A DNA stretch of 64,000 nt from Flavobacteriales bacterium. GTDB taxonomy: Bacteria > Bacteroidota > Bacteroidia > Flavobacteriales_F > PHOS-HE28. The translations under genes were made by a program, and so were the position numbers. The stretch covers positions 1 through 64,000 of the forward strand of contig JAGFIV010000130.1 of NCBI GenBank assembly GCA_024103275.1. The letters are read 5' to 3'. The notes below the pieces were generated by a model, which made no database searches, was not told where the DNA came from, and saw only the letters and a program-made list of their open reading frames with translations. Positions 18,156 to 27,593 of the stretch are shown here, piece by piece (the first letter of the stretch is position 1; each line of letters begins with the position of its first letter).

Positions 18156-19586
18156 TCATGCGGCCTGCAGATTTTCCTCGCTTGTGAAAAGTTTTTCGCC
18201 CTGCGAATGGGCGACCACGGTGCACACGGCGGCATCCCCGGTGACGTTGATGACGGTGCGCATCATGTCCAGGGGGCGGTCGATGGTGAAGATGATGGCG
18301 ACCCATGCGGGGTCGAGGCCGAGCGAGGAGAGCACCACCACCATGAGCATCATGCCGCCGCTGGGGATGGCGGCGGCGCCTATGCTGGCGAGGGTGGCCG
18401 TGAGCACGATGGTGAGCTGCTGGCCCAAGGTGAGGTCCACCATGTGCAATTGGGCGAGGAAGACCACGGCCACGGCCTGCATGAGGCTGGTGCCGTCCAT
18501 ATTGACGGTGGCTCCCACGGGCAGGACGAAGCCGGCGGTGCCCGTGCTGACGCCGATGTTGTGCTCCACGCACCGCAGGGTGGCGGGCAGGGTGGCGGCG
18601 CTGCTGCTGGTGCTGAAGGCCAGGAGCTGTGCGGGGCTCATGGCGCGGAGGAATTTCATGTAGACGTTGCGCCGCATCAGCAGGGACATCAACCCGGGGT
18701 AGATGCCGAAGAGGATCAAGGCAAGGCCCAGGGTGATGGTGAGGGCATAGCCGGCCAGGCCCATGAAGAGTTCGCCCACGGCGGCGACATCATCGCCGGC
18801 CATGCGGGCGACCACGCCCGTCATCAGGGCGAACACGAACCAGGGTGCGGCGAGCATGATCACGTCGACCATGCGGATGAAGGCGGCATTGAAGGCCTCC
18901 ATGAGGTTCCTCAGGGGGGCGGCATGGTTCTCCGGCAGCATCAGCAGGATGATCCCGAAGAAGATGGCGAAGAAGATGACCTGCAGCATCAGCATGTCGG
19001 AGAGGCTGAGGAAGATGTTTTCGGGCACCAGGTCCACGAGGAATTGCAGCGGGCTGGTCCCGGATCGCGATTGGGCGGTCTTGGCGGCGGCCTCGGTCCA
19101 TTCGTTGGGCACTTGGGTGCCCCTCACCGCGGCGATGGAATCGCGCAGGGCCTGGTGGGCGGGCTCACAGGCCAGGCACAGGCCGTCCACCGGGGCTTGC
19201 ACGCCCGGGGTTTCCTGCACCCACAGTTCGTAGTTGATGCGGTTGGCCACGCGCTTGTCGCCGCTGCCCCACGTGCCGGGCTGCAGGGCATTCACCAGCA
19301 CCAGGCCCAGGACGACCGCCATGATGGTGGTGGACAAATAGAGCACCAACGTCTTCAGGCCGATGGCGCCCAGCCGCCGCACCTCCCCCATGCCCGCCAC
19401 CCCGCTGATGATGCTGAACAGCACCAAGGGCACGGCCACCAGCTTGAGCAGGTTGATGAAGATCTTGCCGAAGGGGTCGATCCAGTCCAGGTTGAAGCGG
19501 CTCCAGCCGAGGTAGCTGCTGAGCAGCGCCCATGCCACGCCCGCCGCCATGCCAAGAAGGATGCGGACATGGAGGGGTGTTCTCAT
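18156..19586 (-). CDS. Dicarboxylate/amino acid:cation symporter (DAACS family)
   Basis: A 476-residue inner-membrane symporter of the GltP/DctA fold. Key motifs are the serine-rich re-entrant loop FSTSSSAATLPATLRC, the NMDGTSLMQ unwound helix that binds sodium and substrate, the second hairpin IPSGGMMLM, and DRPLDMMRTVINVTGDA near the C-terminus. It probably imports a C4-dicarboxylate or acidic amino acid with sodium or protons. A large periplasmic insertion (about residues 105-170), containing the two cysteines of CLACEPAH, is longer than in the classic enzymes. The gene begins 25 bases after the stop of the repeat protein upstream. Confidence 0.92.
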   Translation of the reverse strand: MRTPLHVRILLGMAAGVAWALLSSYLGWSRFNLDWIDPFGKIFINLLKLVAVPLVLFSIISGVAGMGEVRRLGAIGLKTLVLYLSTTIMAVVLGLVLVNALQPGTWGSGDKRVANRINYELWVQETPGVQAPVDGLCLACEPAHQALRDSIAAVRGTQVPNEWTEAAAKTAQSRSGTSPLQFLVDLVPENIFLSLSDMLMLQVIFFAIFFGIILLMLPENHAAPLRNLMEAFNAAFIRMVDVIMLAAPWFVFALMTGVVARMAGDDVAAVGELFMGLAGYALTITLGLALILFGIYPGLMSLLMRRNVYMKFLRAMSPAQLLAFSTSSSAATLPATLRCVEHNIGVSTGTAGFVLPVGATVNMDGTSLMQAVAVVFLAQLHMVDLTLGQQLTIVLTATLASIGAAAIPSGGMMLMVVVLSSLGLDPAWVAIIFTIDRPLDMMRTVINVTGDAAVCTVVAHSQGEKLFTSEENLQAA

Positions 19587-19611
19587 CGGCGGGATGGCGG
19601 CCAGGGCGGGA

Positions 19612-22600
19612 TCACCGTTCGGTGTTCACCGTCCAGATGTGCTCGGTAATGCTTTGGCCGTTCTTGAAGTAGAAGGTGCCCCACTTGGCGATCACCTTGC
19701 TGTATTCATCCGCCTTGTTGCCTTGCACCAGCACGCGGCGGATGATCACCTTGTTCCCTTCGGTGTAGCTCTCCTCGGTTACCCCTTGCGGATATTGGGA
19801 GGCGAGCTCGTTGCGCGCGAAGTTGTCGAAGGACCGTTGCTGGTCGGGCAGGATCTCGTTGATCCGGGCCTCGTTGCCCTGTTGGCGTTCCAAGGCGGCG
19901 GTCTGCACCATCTTTCCTCGGGCTTCCAGGTCCTGCTTCCAGTTGTCCATCACCTCCTGGTTCCTTTCGGCGCGGGCCTGGTGCTGCTGCGTTTGTTCCC
20001 TGATGCGTTGCTGTTCGTCCTGGATGTTCTCCCAGGCCTTGTCGCTCCGCTCTTCGCCCGCATTGGCCAGTTCTGCCTGGTATTGCAGCCATTCCTGTTC
20101 CTGCACACCCGCCCGCGCCGTGCGCCGATCCTGTTGCAGGGAGATCTGCCGCTGCCGCTGATCGGCCTCCTGGTCCTGCACCCGGGCGTAGGACGCATCC
20201 GTTTGTTGTTGCCCCCGTTCGTTCCACGCACTCATGCGCCGTGCATTGGCTTCCTTCAGGGCCTCCACTTCCTCGATGTGCCGCAAGCGCAGGGCCTCGC
20301 TTCCCTGGTAAAGGCCAGCCGCCGCGCCTGCGAGCTGGTCCTGGCGTTGCCGGGCCTGCCCATGTCTTTCACCGGCCTTTCCCCCCCATGCATCGGCCTG
20401 TTCCTCCTCTTGCGCCCTCATGCGCTTCACCCGGCCATATTTCTCCGCTTCCTCGCGCTCGCGCGCCTCGCGCATGAACTCCTCGGCTTCCTGTTCCTTC
20501 CGGCTGTCCATGCTGCCAGAGGACACGGGCGGCGCGGCCGCCACCTCCTGGCGGCGTTCAGCCTTTTCGCGCAACTTCCGCTGTTTCTCCAGTTCGGCCT
20601 CCAGCTTTTCGATCTGGTCGATCTTCACTTGGGGATAGGATTCGTCCGGCTTGATGTCCAGGGCCTGGGTATACAGTTCCCTGGCCAGTGAATAGTCCTT
20701 GCCGGCCATGGCCTGGTCGGCATCCCGGACGGTGCTGGCATAGCGTTCGTCCAATGCGCGCTGCGACTCCCGTTGGCGCTTTGCCTGAGCCAACGCATCG
20801 GCCTCCTCCTGCTCCTTGCGCAGGCGTTCCTGTTCGGCCAGTCGTTCGGCCTCGGCCCTGGCCAGTGCATCCTTATCGGCCTTTGCCTGGTCCTTGATGG
20901 CCTTCTCCAATGCCGCCAACTGGTCCTTGGGGTATTTTTCCTTGGGCATCAAACCCAAAGCCTCCTGGTACCCGGTTCGTGCGTCGTCCCAGGCCTTGTC
21001 CCTGAACGCCGCATCGGCCTTGGCCACGGCTTGGTCATAGCGCGCCCGCAGCTCGGCGGCCGCTTGCTCCTTGCCGGTCCTCTCGGCCTCCAGGCGGGCG
21101 CGTTCCTCGGCATCGCGGGCCGCCTTCAGGCTGTCCGCCTCGGCCTTCTTGCGTGCCTCTTCCTCCAGGCGTGCCCGTTCCGCCGCTTCCCGGGCGGCCT
21201 TGTCCCGGTCAGCAGCGGCCTGCGCCTCCAGCAATTGCCGGGCCTCCGCCAGCTTCTTGGCGGGGTATTTCTCATCCGGCTTCACCTCCAGGGCCGACCC
21301 GTACCCGGCGATGGCGGCTTCATAGGCCTTGTCTTTGAGATCCTTGTCGGCCTGGGCGACGAAGTCGTTGTACCGCCGGTCGCGCTCGGCGGCCTCGCGG
21401 GCCAGGCGCTCCTTCTCGGCGGCTTCCTTGGCCTTGGCGTCCAGCAGGTCGTTGATGGCGGCGATCCGGTCCTTCGGATACTGCTCCTCCGGCTTCAGCC
21501 CGGAGGCATCCTTGTAATCATTCAGGGCATCGGCGTGCTTGCCCGCATCGTACTTCTTGTCGGCGCTGGCGACCAGGGCATTGTACCGCGCATCGAGCTC
21601 AGCCTGCTTGCGCCGGGCTTCGGCATCACGGGCCTTCTGCGCCAGCAAGGCATCGATCTCCACGATGCGTTCCTTGGGCCTGGGCTCCGCGGGCTTCACA
21701 TTCCCCGCCTCGGCGAAGCGGGCCTTGGCATCGGCGTATTTTTCCTGTGCGAAAAGCGCTTCGGCCTGGTCCATGAGCCCCTGGTACTTGGCATCCCGCT
21801 CCGCGGCCAGCCGTTCCTCCTCGGCCTTCTTCGCCTTGTCGGCCACGGCCTTGGCGATCAGCGCCAACTGGTCCGCCGGATACTTCTCCTTGGGCTTGAG
21901 GGCCAGCGCCTCGTTGTATTTCTTCTTCGCGCCGTCATAGTCCTCCTGGTGGAAGGCCGCGTCGGCCGCCGCCACGGCGGCCTGGTAGGCCGCGTCCAGC
22001 TCCTTGGCCTTGCGCTCCTCCTCGGCCTGCTTGGCCAGCTCGGCCAGTTTCCTGGTGATGGCCGCCAATTGGTCCGCCGGATATTTCTCCTTCGGCTTCA
22101 GCGCCAGGGCCTCGTTGTACTTGGTGCGCGCCTCCTCGTATCGGGCAGCCTTGAAGGCCTCATCGCCCGCTTTGACGGCCGCCTGGAACGCCGCATCCAG
22201 TTCGGCCGCCTTGCGGTCCTCTTCGGCCTTTTTGGCCAGTTCTTCCATCTTCTTGGCGATGGCGGCCAGCTGGTCGGCGGGGTATTTCTCCTTCGGCTTC
22301 AGGCCCAGGGCCTCGTTGTACTTGGTTTGCGCGGTGGCATAGTCCGCCTTGTTGAAGGCCGCATCGCCCGCCTTGACGGCAGCTTGGAAAGCCTCCTCCA
22401 ATTCCTTGGCCTTGCGCTCCTCCTCGGCCTTGGCGGCCAGGAATCCGTCGCATTCCTTGATGCGCTGCCTCGGGTAGGTCTCCTCTTCCTTGATCTGCAA
22501 GGCCGCCGCATACTTCGCCTTGGCCTCCTCGTAGCTCTTCTTGCCGAAAAACGCATCAGCCTCCTTGACCAGGTCTGCATATTGCTTATCCCGCTGGGCC

Positions 22601-23328
22601 GCACGTTCCAGTTCGCCCAGCCGCATCTGTGCATCGCTCAGGCGGGCGGTGGCCACGGCATCGCCCGGCTTGATCCCCAGCGCATCGGTAAAGGATTGTG
22701 CCGCCTTTTTGTAATCCTTCGCGGTCATGGCGGCGTTGCCCTGGTCCATCAATTTCTGGAATGCCGCGTCCGCATTGGCCTCCTTCTTCTTCTTTTCGTC
22801 GTATTCCTTCTGCAGGCGGTTCAGTTCCGCACGCATTTGCTCGGTGTAGGCCAGGTCCCACGAGAGCATGCCCTGCCCGCCATCGTACTTGGACTTCCCG
22901 ATGGGCTGGTCCAGGATGGAATAGTCGATGCCGGGGATGTCCTGGAAAAGGGTCATCTCCACGTTCATCGCCAGCCCTCCTACGCGCTCCTCCTCCGGGA
23001 TGCCGCGCGTGTCGATGACCACGTTCTTGCCCACCATGCCCGCCTTTTCGTACAGCAGCTTGTACTCGTAGCCGTAGTCAAGGTTGAACTCGTACTTCCC
23101 GTTGGCGCTGGTGACCACCGAATTGGTCCTGGTACCGTTCTTGATCACGGTGACCGTTACGGCATCAAGCTTCTTGGAGGTGTTGTAGTCCTTCACGGTG
23201 CCGTACACGTACACGTTGTCCACCTGGGCCATGGACATGCATGCGACCAGGGCCAGGACGGAAAGAAACAAGGCACGCAGGCCCCGTGACAAGGGGCGGA
23301 TGGCCAAGCGGACCGGTTGCTGAAGCAT
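19612..23328 (-). CDS. Secreted 1238-aa protein with ten TPR-like repeats
   Basis: The signal peptide ends near MSMAQ (residue 35). Residues 38-130 form a carboxypeptidase-regulatory-like beta domain (VYVYGTVKDYNTSKKLDAVT). From about 190 to 910 there are ten units built on a 45-residue core: an A-D-x-A-F helix, then Y-x-x-A-x-x-x-Y-x-x-A-L-x-L-K-P-x-E-K-Y-P and D-Q-L-A-A-I. Charged helices of variable length (E-E-R-K-A-K type) separate the units. The remaining 330 residues are mostly coiled coil, with a short structured end (FYFKNGQSITEHIW). The protein is probably periplasmic or on the inner face of the outer membrane, as a scaffold. The function is unknown. The start at 23328 sits next to a weak TAAATTGC box. 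Confidence 0.8.
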   Translation of the reverse strand: MLQQPVRLAIRPLSRGLRALFLSVLALVACMSMAQVDNVYVYGTVKDYNTSKKLDAVTVTVIKNGTRTNSVVTSANGKYEFNLDYGYEYKLLYEKAGMVGKNVVIDTRGIPEEERVGGLAMNVEMTLFQDIPGIDYSILDQPIGKSKYDGGQGMLSWDLAYTEQMRAELNRLQKEYDEKKKKEANADAAFQKLMDQGNAAMTAKDYKKAAQSFTDALGIKPGDAVATARLSDAQMRLGELERAAQRDKQYADLVKEADAFFGKKSYEEAKAKYAAALQIKEEETYPRQRIKECDGFLAAKAEEERKAKELEEAFQAAVKAGDAAFNKADYATAQTKYNEALGLKPKEKYPADQLAAIAKKMEELAKKAEEDRKAAELDAAFQAAVKAGDEAFKAARYEEARTKYNEALALKPKEKYPADQLAAITRKLAELAKQAEEERKAKELDAAYQAAVAAADAAFHQEDYDGAKKKYNEALALKPKEKYPADQLALIAKAVADKAKKAEEERLAAERDAKYQGLMDQAEALFAQEKYADAKARFAEAGNVKPAEPRPKERIVEIDALLAQKARDAEARRKQAELDARYNALVASADKKYDAGKHADALNDYKDASGLKPEEQYPKDRIAAINDLLDAKAKEAAEKERLAREAAERDRRYNDFVAQADKDLKDKAYEAAIAGYGSALEVKPDEKYPAKKLAEARQLLEAQAAADRDKAAREAAERARLEEEARKKAEADSLKAARDAEERARLEAERTGKEQAAAELRARYDQAVAKADAAFRDKAWDDARTGYQEALGLMPKEKYPKDQLAALEKAIKDQAKADKDALARAEAERLAEQERLRKEQEEADALAQAKRQRESQRALDERYASTVRDADQAMAGKDYSLARELYTQALDIKPDESYPQVKIDQIEKLEAELEKQRKLREKAERRQEVAAAPPVSSGSMDSRKEQEAEEFMREAREREEAEKYGRVKRMRAQEEEQADAWGGKAGERHGQARQRQDQLAGAAAGLYQGSEALRLRHIEEVEALKEANARRMSAWNERGQQQTDASYARVQDQEADQRQRQISLQQDRRTARAGVQEQEWLQYQAELANAGEERSDKAWENIQDEQQRIREQTQQHQARAERNQEVMDNWKQDLEARGKMVQTAALERQQGNEARINEILPDQQRSFDNFARNELASQYPQGVTEESYTEGNKVIIRRVLVQGNKADEYSKVIAKWGTFYFKNGQSITEHIWTVNTER
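20600..22760 (-). repeat. Ten coding repeats inside the large TPR-like protein
   Basis: The units are most alike in the middle (about 21880-22380), where three or four share nearly the same LKPKEKYPADQLAAI core. The outer units have diverged, for example with IKEEETYP or VKPAEPRP. Unit spacing varies from about 60 to 90 residues because the charged linkers differ in length. Confidence 0.75.
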
Positions 23329-23352
23329 CGGGTATGAAGCCGCAATTTAGCA

Positions 23353-23360
23353 CAACTTTG
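23353..23360 (+). promoter_or_regulatory. Probable -7 box for the FAD oxidoreductase gene
   Basis: CAACTTTG matches TAnnTTTG at seven of eight positions and lies 34 bases before ATG 23395. It sits in the divergent gap shared with the large repeat protein. Confidence 0.4.
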
Positions 23361-23394
23361 CGGTCCAACTGGAATTCAACGCGTTGAAAGCTAC

Positions 23395-24519
23395 ATGACA
23401 CACAGTTTGTGGGAGGACAGGTCGTTCCGTGGGCAACCGGACCTGGTGGTGGTGGGCGGCGGCCTCACCGGGCTTTTTACGGCGCTGCACACCAGAAGGA
23501 AAGATGCTTCGCGAAAGGTCCTGGTGTTGGAGCGCGGCCCCCACCCGGCGGGTGCCAGCGTGAAGAACGTGGGCTTTGCCTGCTTCGGCAGCCCCGGCCA
23601 GCTGCTGTACGACCTGGATACCGAGGGTGAAGACGTGGCCCTGGGCCGCGTGGAGGAACGGTGGCGCGGGCTCAACGAGCTTCGCCAGACCCTGGGCGAC
23701 ACGGCCATCGGTTTCGAGCCGGTGGGCGGATACGAGGTGTTCCGAAAGGATGACCCCATGCATGCGAAGGTGGCGGAGCGGCTGAGCGAGCTGAACGGGA
23801 AATTGCGGGCCATCTTCGGTATGGACGTATTCTCCTGGGTGGATGACCGCATCGGGGAACTGGGCCTCAACGCGGGGCACCTGGCCTGGAATGCCCTGGA
23901 GGGCGCCGTGGACAGTGGGATGCTGATGCATGCGCTGCTGCACCGGGTGCAGGGTGAAGGAGCGGACGTGCGCTTCAACGCGGCGGTGGAGGGCTGGGAA
24001 GAACAGCCGCACGGCGTGGAACTGCATCTGGCGGATGGAACGCGCATCAAGGCCGGTCGCGCGGTGATCGCCACGAACGGCTACGCTCGCGACCTGGTGC
24101 CCTCCACGGACATCGTGCCGGGCCGGGGGCAGGTGGTGCTTACCTCGGAAGTGCCGGGCCTGGCCCTGAAAGGCACCTTCCACATGCGCGAGGGCTTCTA
24201 CTATTTCCGGCACTTCCATGGCCGGGTAGTATTGGGCGGCGCCAGGCACCTGGACATCGCCGGGGAGACGACGATGGCGGAAGGGACCACGCCGCTGATC
24301 CAAGGCGACCTGGAGCGCATGCTGCGCGAGGTGATCATCCCGGGCAAGGACTTCCGCATCGAACGGCGGTGGAGCGGCATCATGGGATTCCGGGCCCACG
24401 GGGGGCCTGCGGTGGTGGAGCACCTGTCGCCGCACGTGGTGCTGGCGGCAGGCCTGGGCGGCATCGGCGTGGCCGTGGGCATCCGCGTGGGGCGCAGGGC
24501 GGCCGACCTGGTGGGCTGA
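23395..24519 (+). CDS. FAD-dependent oxidoreductase (DAO family)
   Basis: A 374-residue flavoprotein of the D-amino acid oxidase/glycine oxidase type. The dinucleotide-binding motif VVVGGGLTGLFTAL is at residues 18-31, and KVLVLERG ends with the acidic residue that holds the ribose. C-terminal family marks are ERRWSGIMGFRAHGGPAV and AAGLGGIGVAVGIRVGR. It probably oxidises an amine or amino acid in the cytoplasm. The substrate is unknown and there is no signal peptide. The gene is divergent from the large repeat protein. Confidence 0.88.
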   Translation: MTHSLWEDRSFRGQPDLVVVGGGLTGLFTALHTRRKDASRKVLVLERGPHPAGASVKNVGFACFGSPGQLLYDLDTEGEDVALGRVEERWRGLNELRQTLGDTAIGFEPVGGYEVFRKDDPMHAKVAERLSELNGKLRAIFGMDVFSWVDDRIGELGLNAGHLAWNALEGAVDSGMLMHALLHRVQGEGADVRFNAAVEGWEEQPHGVELHLADGTRIKAGRAVIATNGYARDLVPSTDIVPGRGQVVLTSEVPGLALKGTFHMREGFYYFRHFHGRVVLGGARHLDIAGETTMAEGTTPLIQGDLERMLREVIIPGKDFRIERRWSGIMGFRAHGGPAVVEHLSPHVVLAAGLGGIGVAVGIRVGRRAADLVG

Positions 24520-24694
24520 ATCCAATTCCCTGGCGGACGTCACCCGTTTACCCTGGCGTACCTCACCTGCAGCGCACCAACCCCTCCGGCATGGCGGCCC
24601 TTGGGCGCCCGGAAGCCTCCGCACACCAGCGGCCGCCGCATACCGGGCCGCAGGCCTCCCCCGCGGCCGGCATTCCGGGGTGGCTGCACGGGCA

Positions 24695-24702
24695 TACATT
24701 TG
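24695..24702 (+). promoter_or_regulatory. -7 promoter box for the M1 aminopeptidase gene
   Basis: TACATTTG matches TAnnTTTG exactly and lies five bases before ATG 24708. The rest of the 24520-24694 gap shows no recognisable feature. Confidence 0.65.
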
Positions 24703-24707
24703 AAGCG

Positions 24708-26438
24708 ATGAGGCATTGGATCACCGCAACGGCGCTGTTGGCGTGCGTTCCGCTCATGGCGCAGCCCCTGAAGCGGGTTGATGCGTACACGCGGGCCGAC
24801 ACGCTCCGGGGCAGCATCGGCCCGTACCGCGCGTGGTGGGACGTGGTACACTACGCCATCACCGTGCGGCCGGACCATGGCAGCAAAACCATCCAAGGAA
24901 GCAACACCATCCTCATCCGGGCGGTGCATGACGGCCAACGGATGCAGATAGACCTTCAGCAACCACTGGTGGTGGACAGCATCAAGGCCTATGTGGCCGC
25001 CCCTGGCGCGGAAGGCGGGCGGGGCGGCGGGCTTGTCCCCTTCACCCGCGACGGCAATGTGATCTGGGCCGATCTCCCGGGCACCATCGGGGCCGGCTCG
25101 GAATTCGCCGTACACATTTACTATCACGGCAAACCGCGCGAGGCGCGGAACCCGCCCTGGGACGGCGGTTGGATCTGGGCCCGTACGCCGGACGGGCGCC
25201 CCTGGATGACCGTGGCCTGCCAAGGCTTGGGGGCCAGTGCATGGTACCCGTGCAAGGACACACAGTCCGATGAGCCGGACAGCGCCGCGTTGCTCATCGT
25301 GGTACCGGACAGCCTCACGGGGGTGGGCAATGGCCGCCTGCACGGCACCACGCCCAACGGAGACGGCACCACCACTTGGCATTGGAAGGTGGCCAACCCC
25401 ATCAACAACTACAACCTGGTGCCCTACATCGGGCCATACACGCACATCGGCAGGCGGTACAAGGGTGCGGACGGCCCGCTGGACCTGGACTATTGGGTGC
25501 TGCCCTCCCATTTGGCGAAGGCCTTGGAACAATTCAACCAAGTGCCCCCCATGCTGGCCTGCTTCGAGGACTGGTTCGGGCCCTACCCCTTTTACACCGA
25601 CGGCTACAAACTGGTCGAGGCACCCCACCTGGGCATGGAACACCAGAGCGGCATCGCTTATGGGAACGGGTACATGAACGGCTACCTGGGCACCGACCTC
25701 AGCGGCAGCGGCTGGGGATTGAAGTGGGATTACATCATCGTTCACGAAAGCGCGCACGAGTGGTTCGGCAACAACATCACTACCGCCGACATCGCCGACA
25801 TGTGGGTGCATGAGGCCTTCGCCAACTATGCCGAGGCGCTGTACACGGAATGCCTGTTCGGGGCCGGGGCCGGTGCGGACTATGTGACGGGGCTGCGCAA
25901 GAACGTCCTCAACGACATCCCCGTGCAGGGCCGCTATGGCGTAAACCAGGAAGGAAGCCGCGACATGTACTACAAGGGGAGCAACATGCTGCACACCATC
26001 CGGCACATCATGGACGATGACAGCCTGTTCAAGGGCATGCTGCGTGAAATGAACAGGCGCTTCCGCCACGGCATCGTCACCGGTGCGCAGATCGAGGCGT
26101 TCATCAGCACGTACAGCGGGCACGACTTCAGCAAGGTATTCGACCAGTATTTGCGCTCCACGCAGGTGCCGGTGTTGCAGTGGGGCGTTCGGAAAGGCCG
26201 GTTGTATGTGCGGTTCACCCAATGCCTGGAGGATTTCGCCATGCCCACATCGATCATCGTGAACGGGGAAACGCGGACGGTGCCGATCGGCACGCGGTGG
26301 AGCTCCCCTGCCGGGGGGCTGCGGGCACGGACCGCCACCTTGGAGCCCGACCGGAACTGGTATGTGGGCGTGCAGGCGGTCCGGGGAAGGGAGCTCAAGC
26401 AGGCCATCGGGGCATCTCTGCCCCATCACCCGGATTAG
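24708..26438 (+). CDS. Secreted M1-family metalloaminopeptidase
   Basis: A 576-residue gluzincin peptidase. A signal peptide (ATALLACVPLMAQ) directs export. The catalytic zinc site is HESAHEWFGNN (His346, Glu347, His350) with the third ligand in WVHEAF (Glu369, 19 residues on). The exopeptidase substrate loop LGMEHQSGIAYGNG lies just before it, in place of the usual GAMEN. M1 enzymes cut single residues from peptide N-termini. The start at 24708 lies five bases after a perfect -7 box. The frame is open to 24369, but that part overlaps the previous gene. Confidence 0.92.
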   Translation: MRHWITATALLACVPLMAQPLKRVDAYTRADTLRGSIGPYRAWWDVVHYAITVRPDHGSKTIQGSNTILIRAVHDGQRMQIDLQQPLVVDSIKAYVAAPGAEGGRGGGLVPFTRDGNVIWADLPGTIGAGSEFAVHIYYHGKPREARNPPWDGGWIWARTPDGRPWMTVACQGLGASAWYPCKDTQSDEPDSAALLIVVPDSLTGVGNGRLHGTTPNGDGTTTWHWKVANPINNYNLVPYIGPYTHIGRRYKGADGPLDLDYWVLPSHLAKALEQFNQVPPMLACFEDWFGPYPFYTDGYKLVEAPHLGMEHQSGIAYGNGYMNGYLGTDLSGSGWGLKWDYIIVHESAHEWFGNNITTADIADMWVHEAFANYAEALYTECLFGAGAGADYVTGLRKNVLNDIPVQGRYGVNQEGSRDMYYKGSNMLHTIRHIMDDDSLFKGMLREMNRRFRHGIVTGAQIEAFISTYSGHDFSKVFDQYLRSTQVPVLQWGVRKGRLYVRFTQCLEDFAMPTSIIVNGETRTVPIGTRWSSPAGGLRARTATLEPDRNWYVGVQAVRGRELKQAIGASLPHHPD

Positions 26439-26479
26439 GGATGCGGTGGTCCGCGCCAGCTTCCCTTATTTTTCGACCT

Positions 26480-27529
26480 ATGCGGCTGAAGCTTGCCCTC
26501 CTGTGCGCCATGTCGGCGGCCGGGGCCCATGGCCAACTGGGCGACAAGCTGCGCGGCCTGGTGGAAGTGGACGTGAACGCGCCATCGGACTACGACACGG
26601 TTTATGTGACGCAGTACCGGGGAAACCTGCTGGTGAGCGCGGTGGTGAAGGCCCAGTCCGTGGACGTCGGCATCGAGCCAGAAGAGGGCGAAGGCCTGGA
26701 GTACTCGATCAACGGCATGGAGCAATACGGCATCGGGCTGGACTACAAATGGCTGAGTGTCGAGGCTCTTTTCTCCCTTCCGCAATGGAGCGACCTGGAC
26801 CCCGCCTTGGGCAAGAGCAAGTCCCGGGGCTTCGGGCTGGGCATCACCCGCAACCGGCTGTGGGCGCGGGGTTCGTGGAACACCACGGAGGGCTACTTCC
26901 TGAACGACCCGCTGCGCTGGACGGGCAGCGCCGAACCGTACGTGCGGCCGGACATCAAGAACCGGACCTTCCTGCTCTCGGTGAACTACGCCTTGAGCAG
27001 GAAGCGGCGCTACAGCCAACGGGCGGCCTTGTTCCAGACGGAGCGGCAGAAAAGGAGCGCGGGCACCTGGGTGGCGGGCTTTTCCGGATGGCACACCACC
27101 CTGACGGCCGACAGCTCGCTGCTCAGCCGGGCGCTGCTGGACACCTTCCTGCTGGACGTCACGGGCTTCATGGAGGCCCAGCGTTTGATCCTCGGTGCCA
27201 CCTTCGGCTACACGCACACCTTCGTGTTCTGGCACAAGGGCTTCATCCAGGCCTCGCTGCTCCCCGGCCTGAGCTACGCCCAGCAATGGCTGGCCACGCC
27301 GGAGGAACGGCTGCACGGCACGGGCATGGTGCCGGTGGTGGAGTTCAAGGGCGGGCTGGGCTTCAACGGTGACCGTTGGTACTGCGCGATGACCGCGGCG
27401 TACTACTACACCACGGCACAGATCTCCGAGCAAGTGTACCTCAGCCTGAACACGGGACATGTCCGTTTTGCCCTGGGCGTGCGGTTTGGCGACCCGCGGA
27501 TCAAGGCCCTGAAGAAGGTGGGGCTGTAG
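26480..27529 (+). CDS. DUF4421 outer-membrane-like beta protein
   Basis: A 349-residue exported protein. The signal peptide ends near AAGAHGQ. The rest is rich in aromatic, alternating segments, including RGFGLGITRNRLWARGSW, LLSVNYALSRKRRYSQRAA and FNGDRWYCAMTAAYYYTTA, and ends in VRFALGVRFG. This fits the DUF4421 family, probably an outer-membrane beta barrel of Bacteroidota with no known function. A weak -7 box (TATTTTTC, 26467-26474) precedes the ATG. The frame open to 26180 overlaps the aminopeptidase and is not used. Confidence 0.82.
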   Translation: MRLKLALLCAMSAAGAHGQLGDKLRGLVEVDVNAPSDYDTVYVTQYRGNLLVSAVVKAQSVDVGIEPEEGEGLEYSINGMEQYGIGLDYKWLSVEALFSLPQWSDLDPALGKSKSRGFGLGITRNRLWARGSWNTTEGYFLNDPLRWTGSAEPYVRPDIKNRTFLLSVNYALSRKRRYSQRAALFQTERQKRSAGTWVAGFSGWHTTLTADSSLLSRALLDTFLLDVTGFMEAQRLILGATFGYTHTFVFWHKGFIQASLLPGLSYAQQWLATPEERLHGTGMVPVVEFKGGLGFNGDRWYCAMTAAYYYTTAQISEQVYLSLNTGHVRFALGVRFGDPRIKALKKVGL

Positions 27530-27561
27530 GACAGCGCTGGACCGGTGGAGGCATGCTTGCC

Positions 27562-27569
27562 TAACTTTG
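27562..27569 (+). promoter_or_regulatory. -7 promoter box, TAACTTTG
   Basis: A perfect TAnnTTTG match 25 bases upstream of ATG 27594. It overlaps a TTG that would otherwise extend the reading frame and so argues for the later start. Confidence 0.65.
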
Positions 27570-27593
27570 CACGCTATTCCCGAGGCCGCATCC

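Noticed and set aside
20600-22760. CRISPR-like regular spacing
   Set aside because: The repeats are in-frame coding units of variable spacing with conserved protein cores, not short identical repeats with unique spacers.
20773-23289. 838-codon open frame opposite the ten-repeat protein
   Set aside because: It is the antisense shadow of a GC-rich repetitive gene, with no start signal or recognisable domain.
27567-27593. TTG start extending the conserved unknown protein by nine residues
   Set aside because: The TTG lies inside the TAACTTTG promoter box, so it would not be on the transcript from that promoter.
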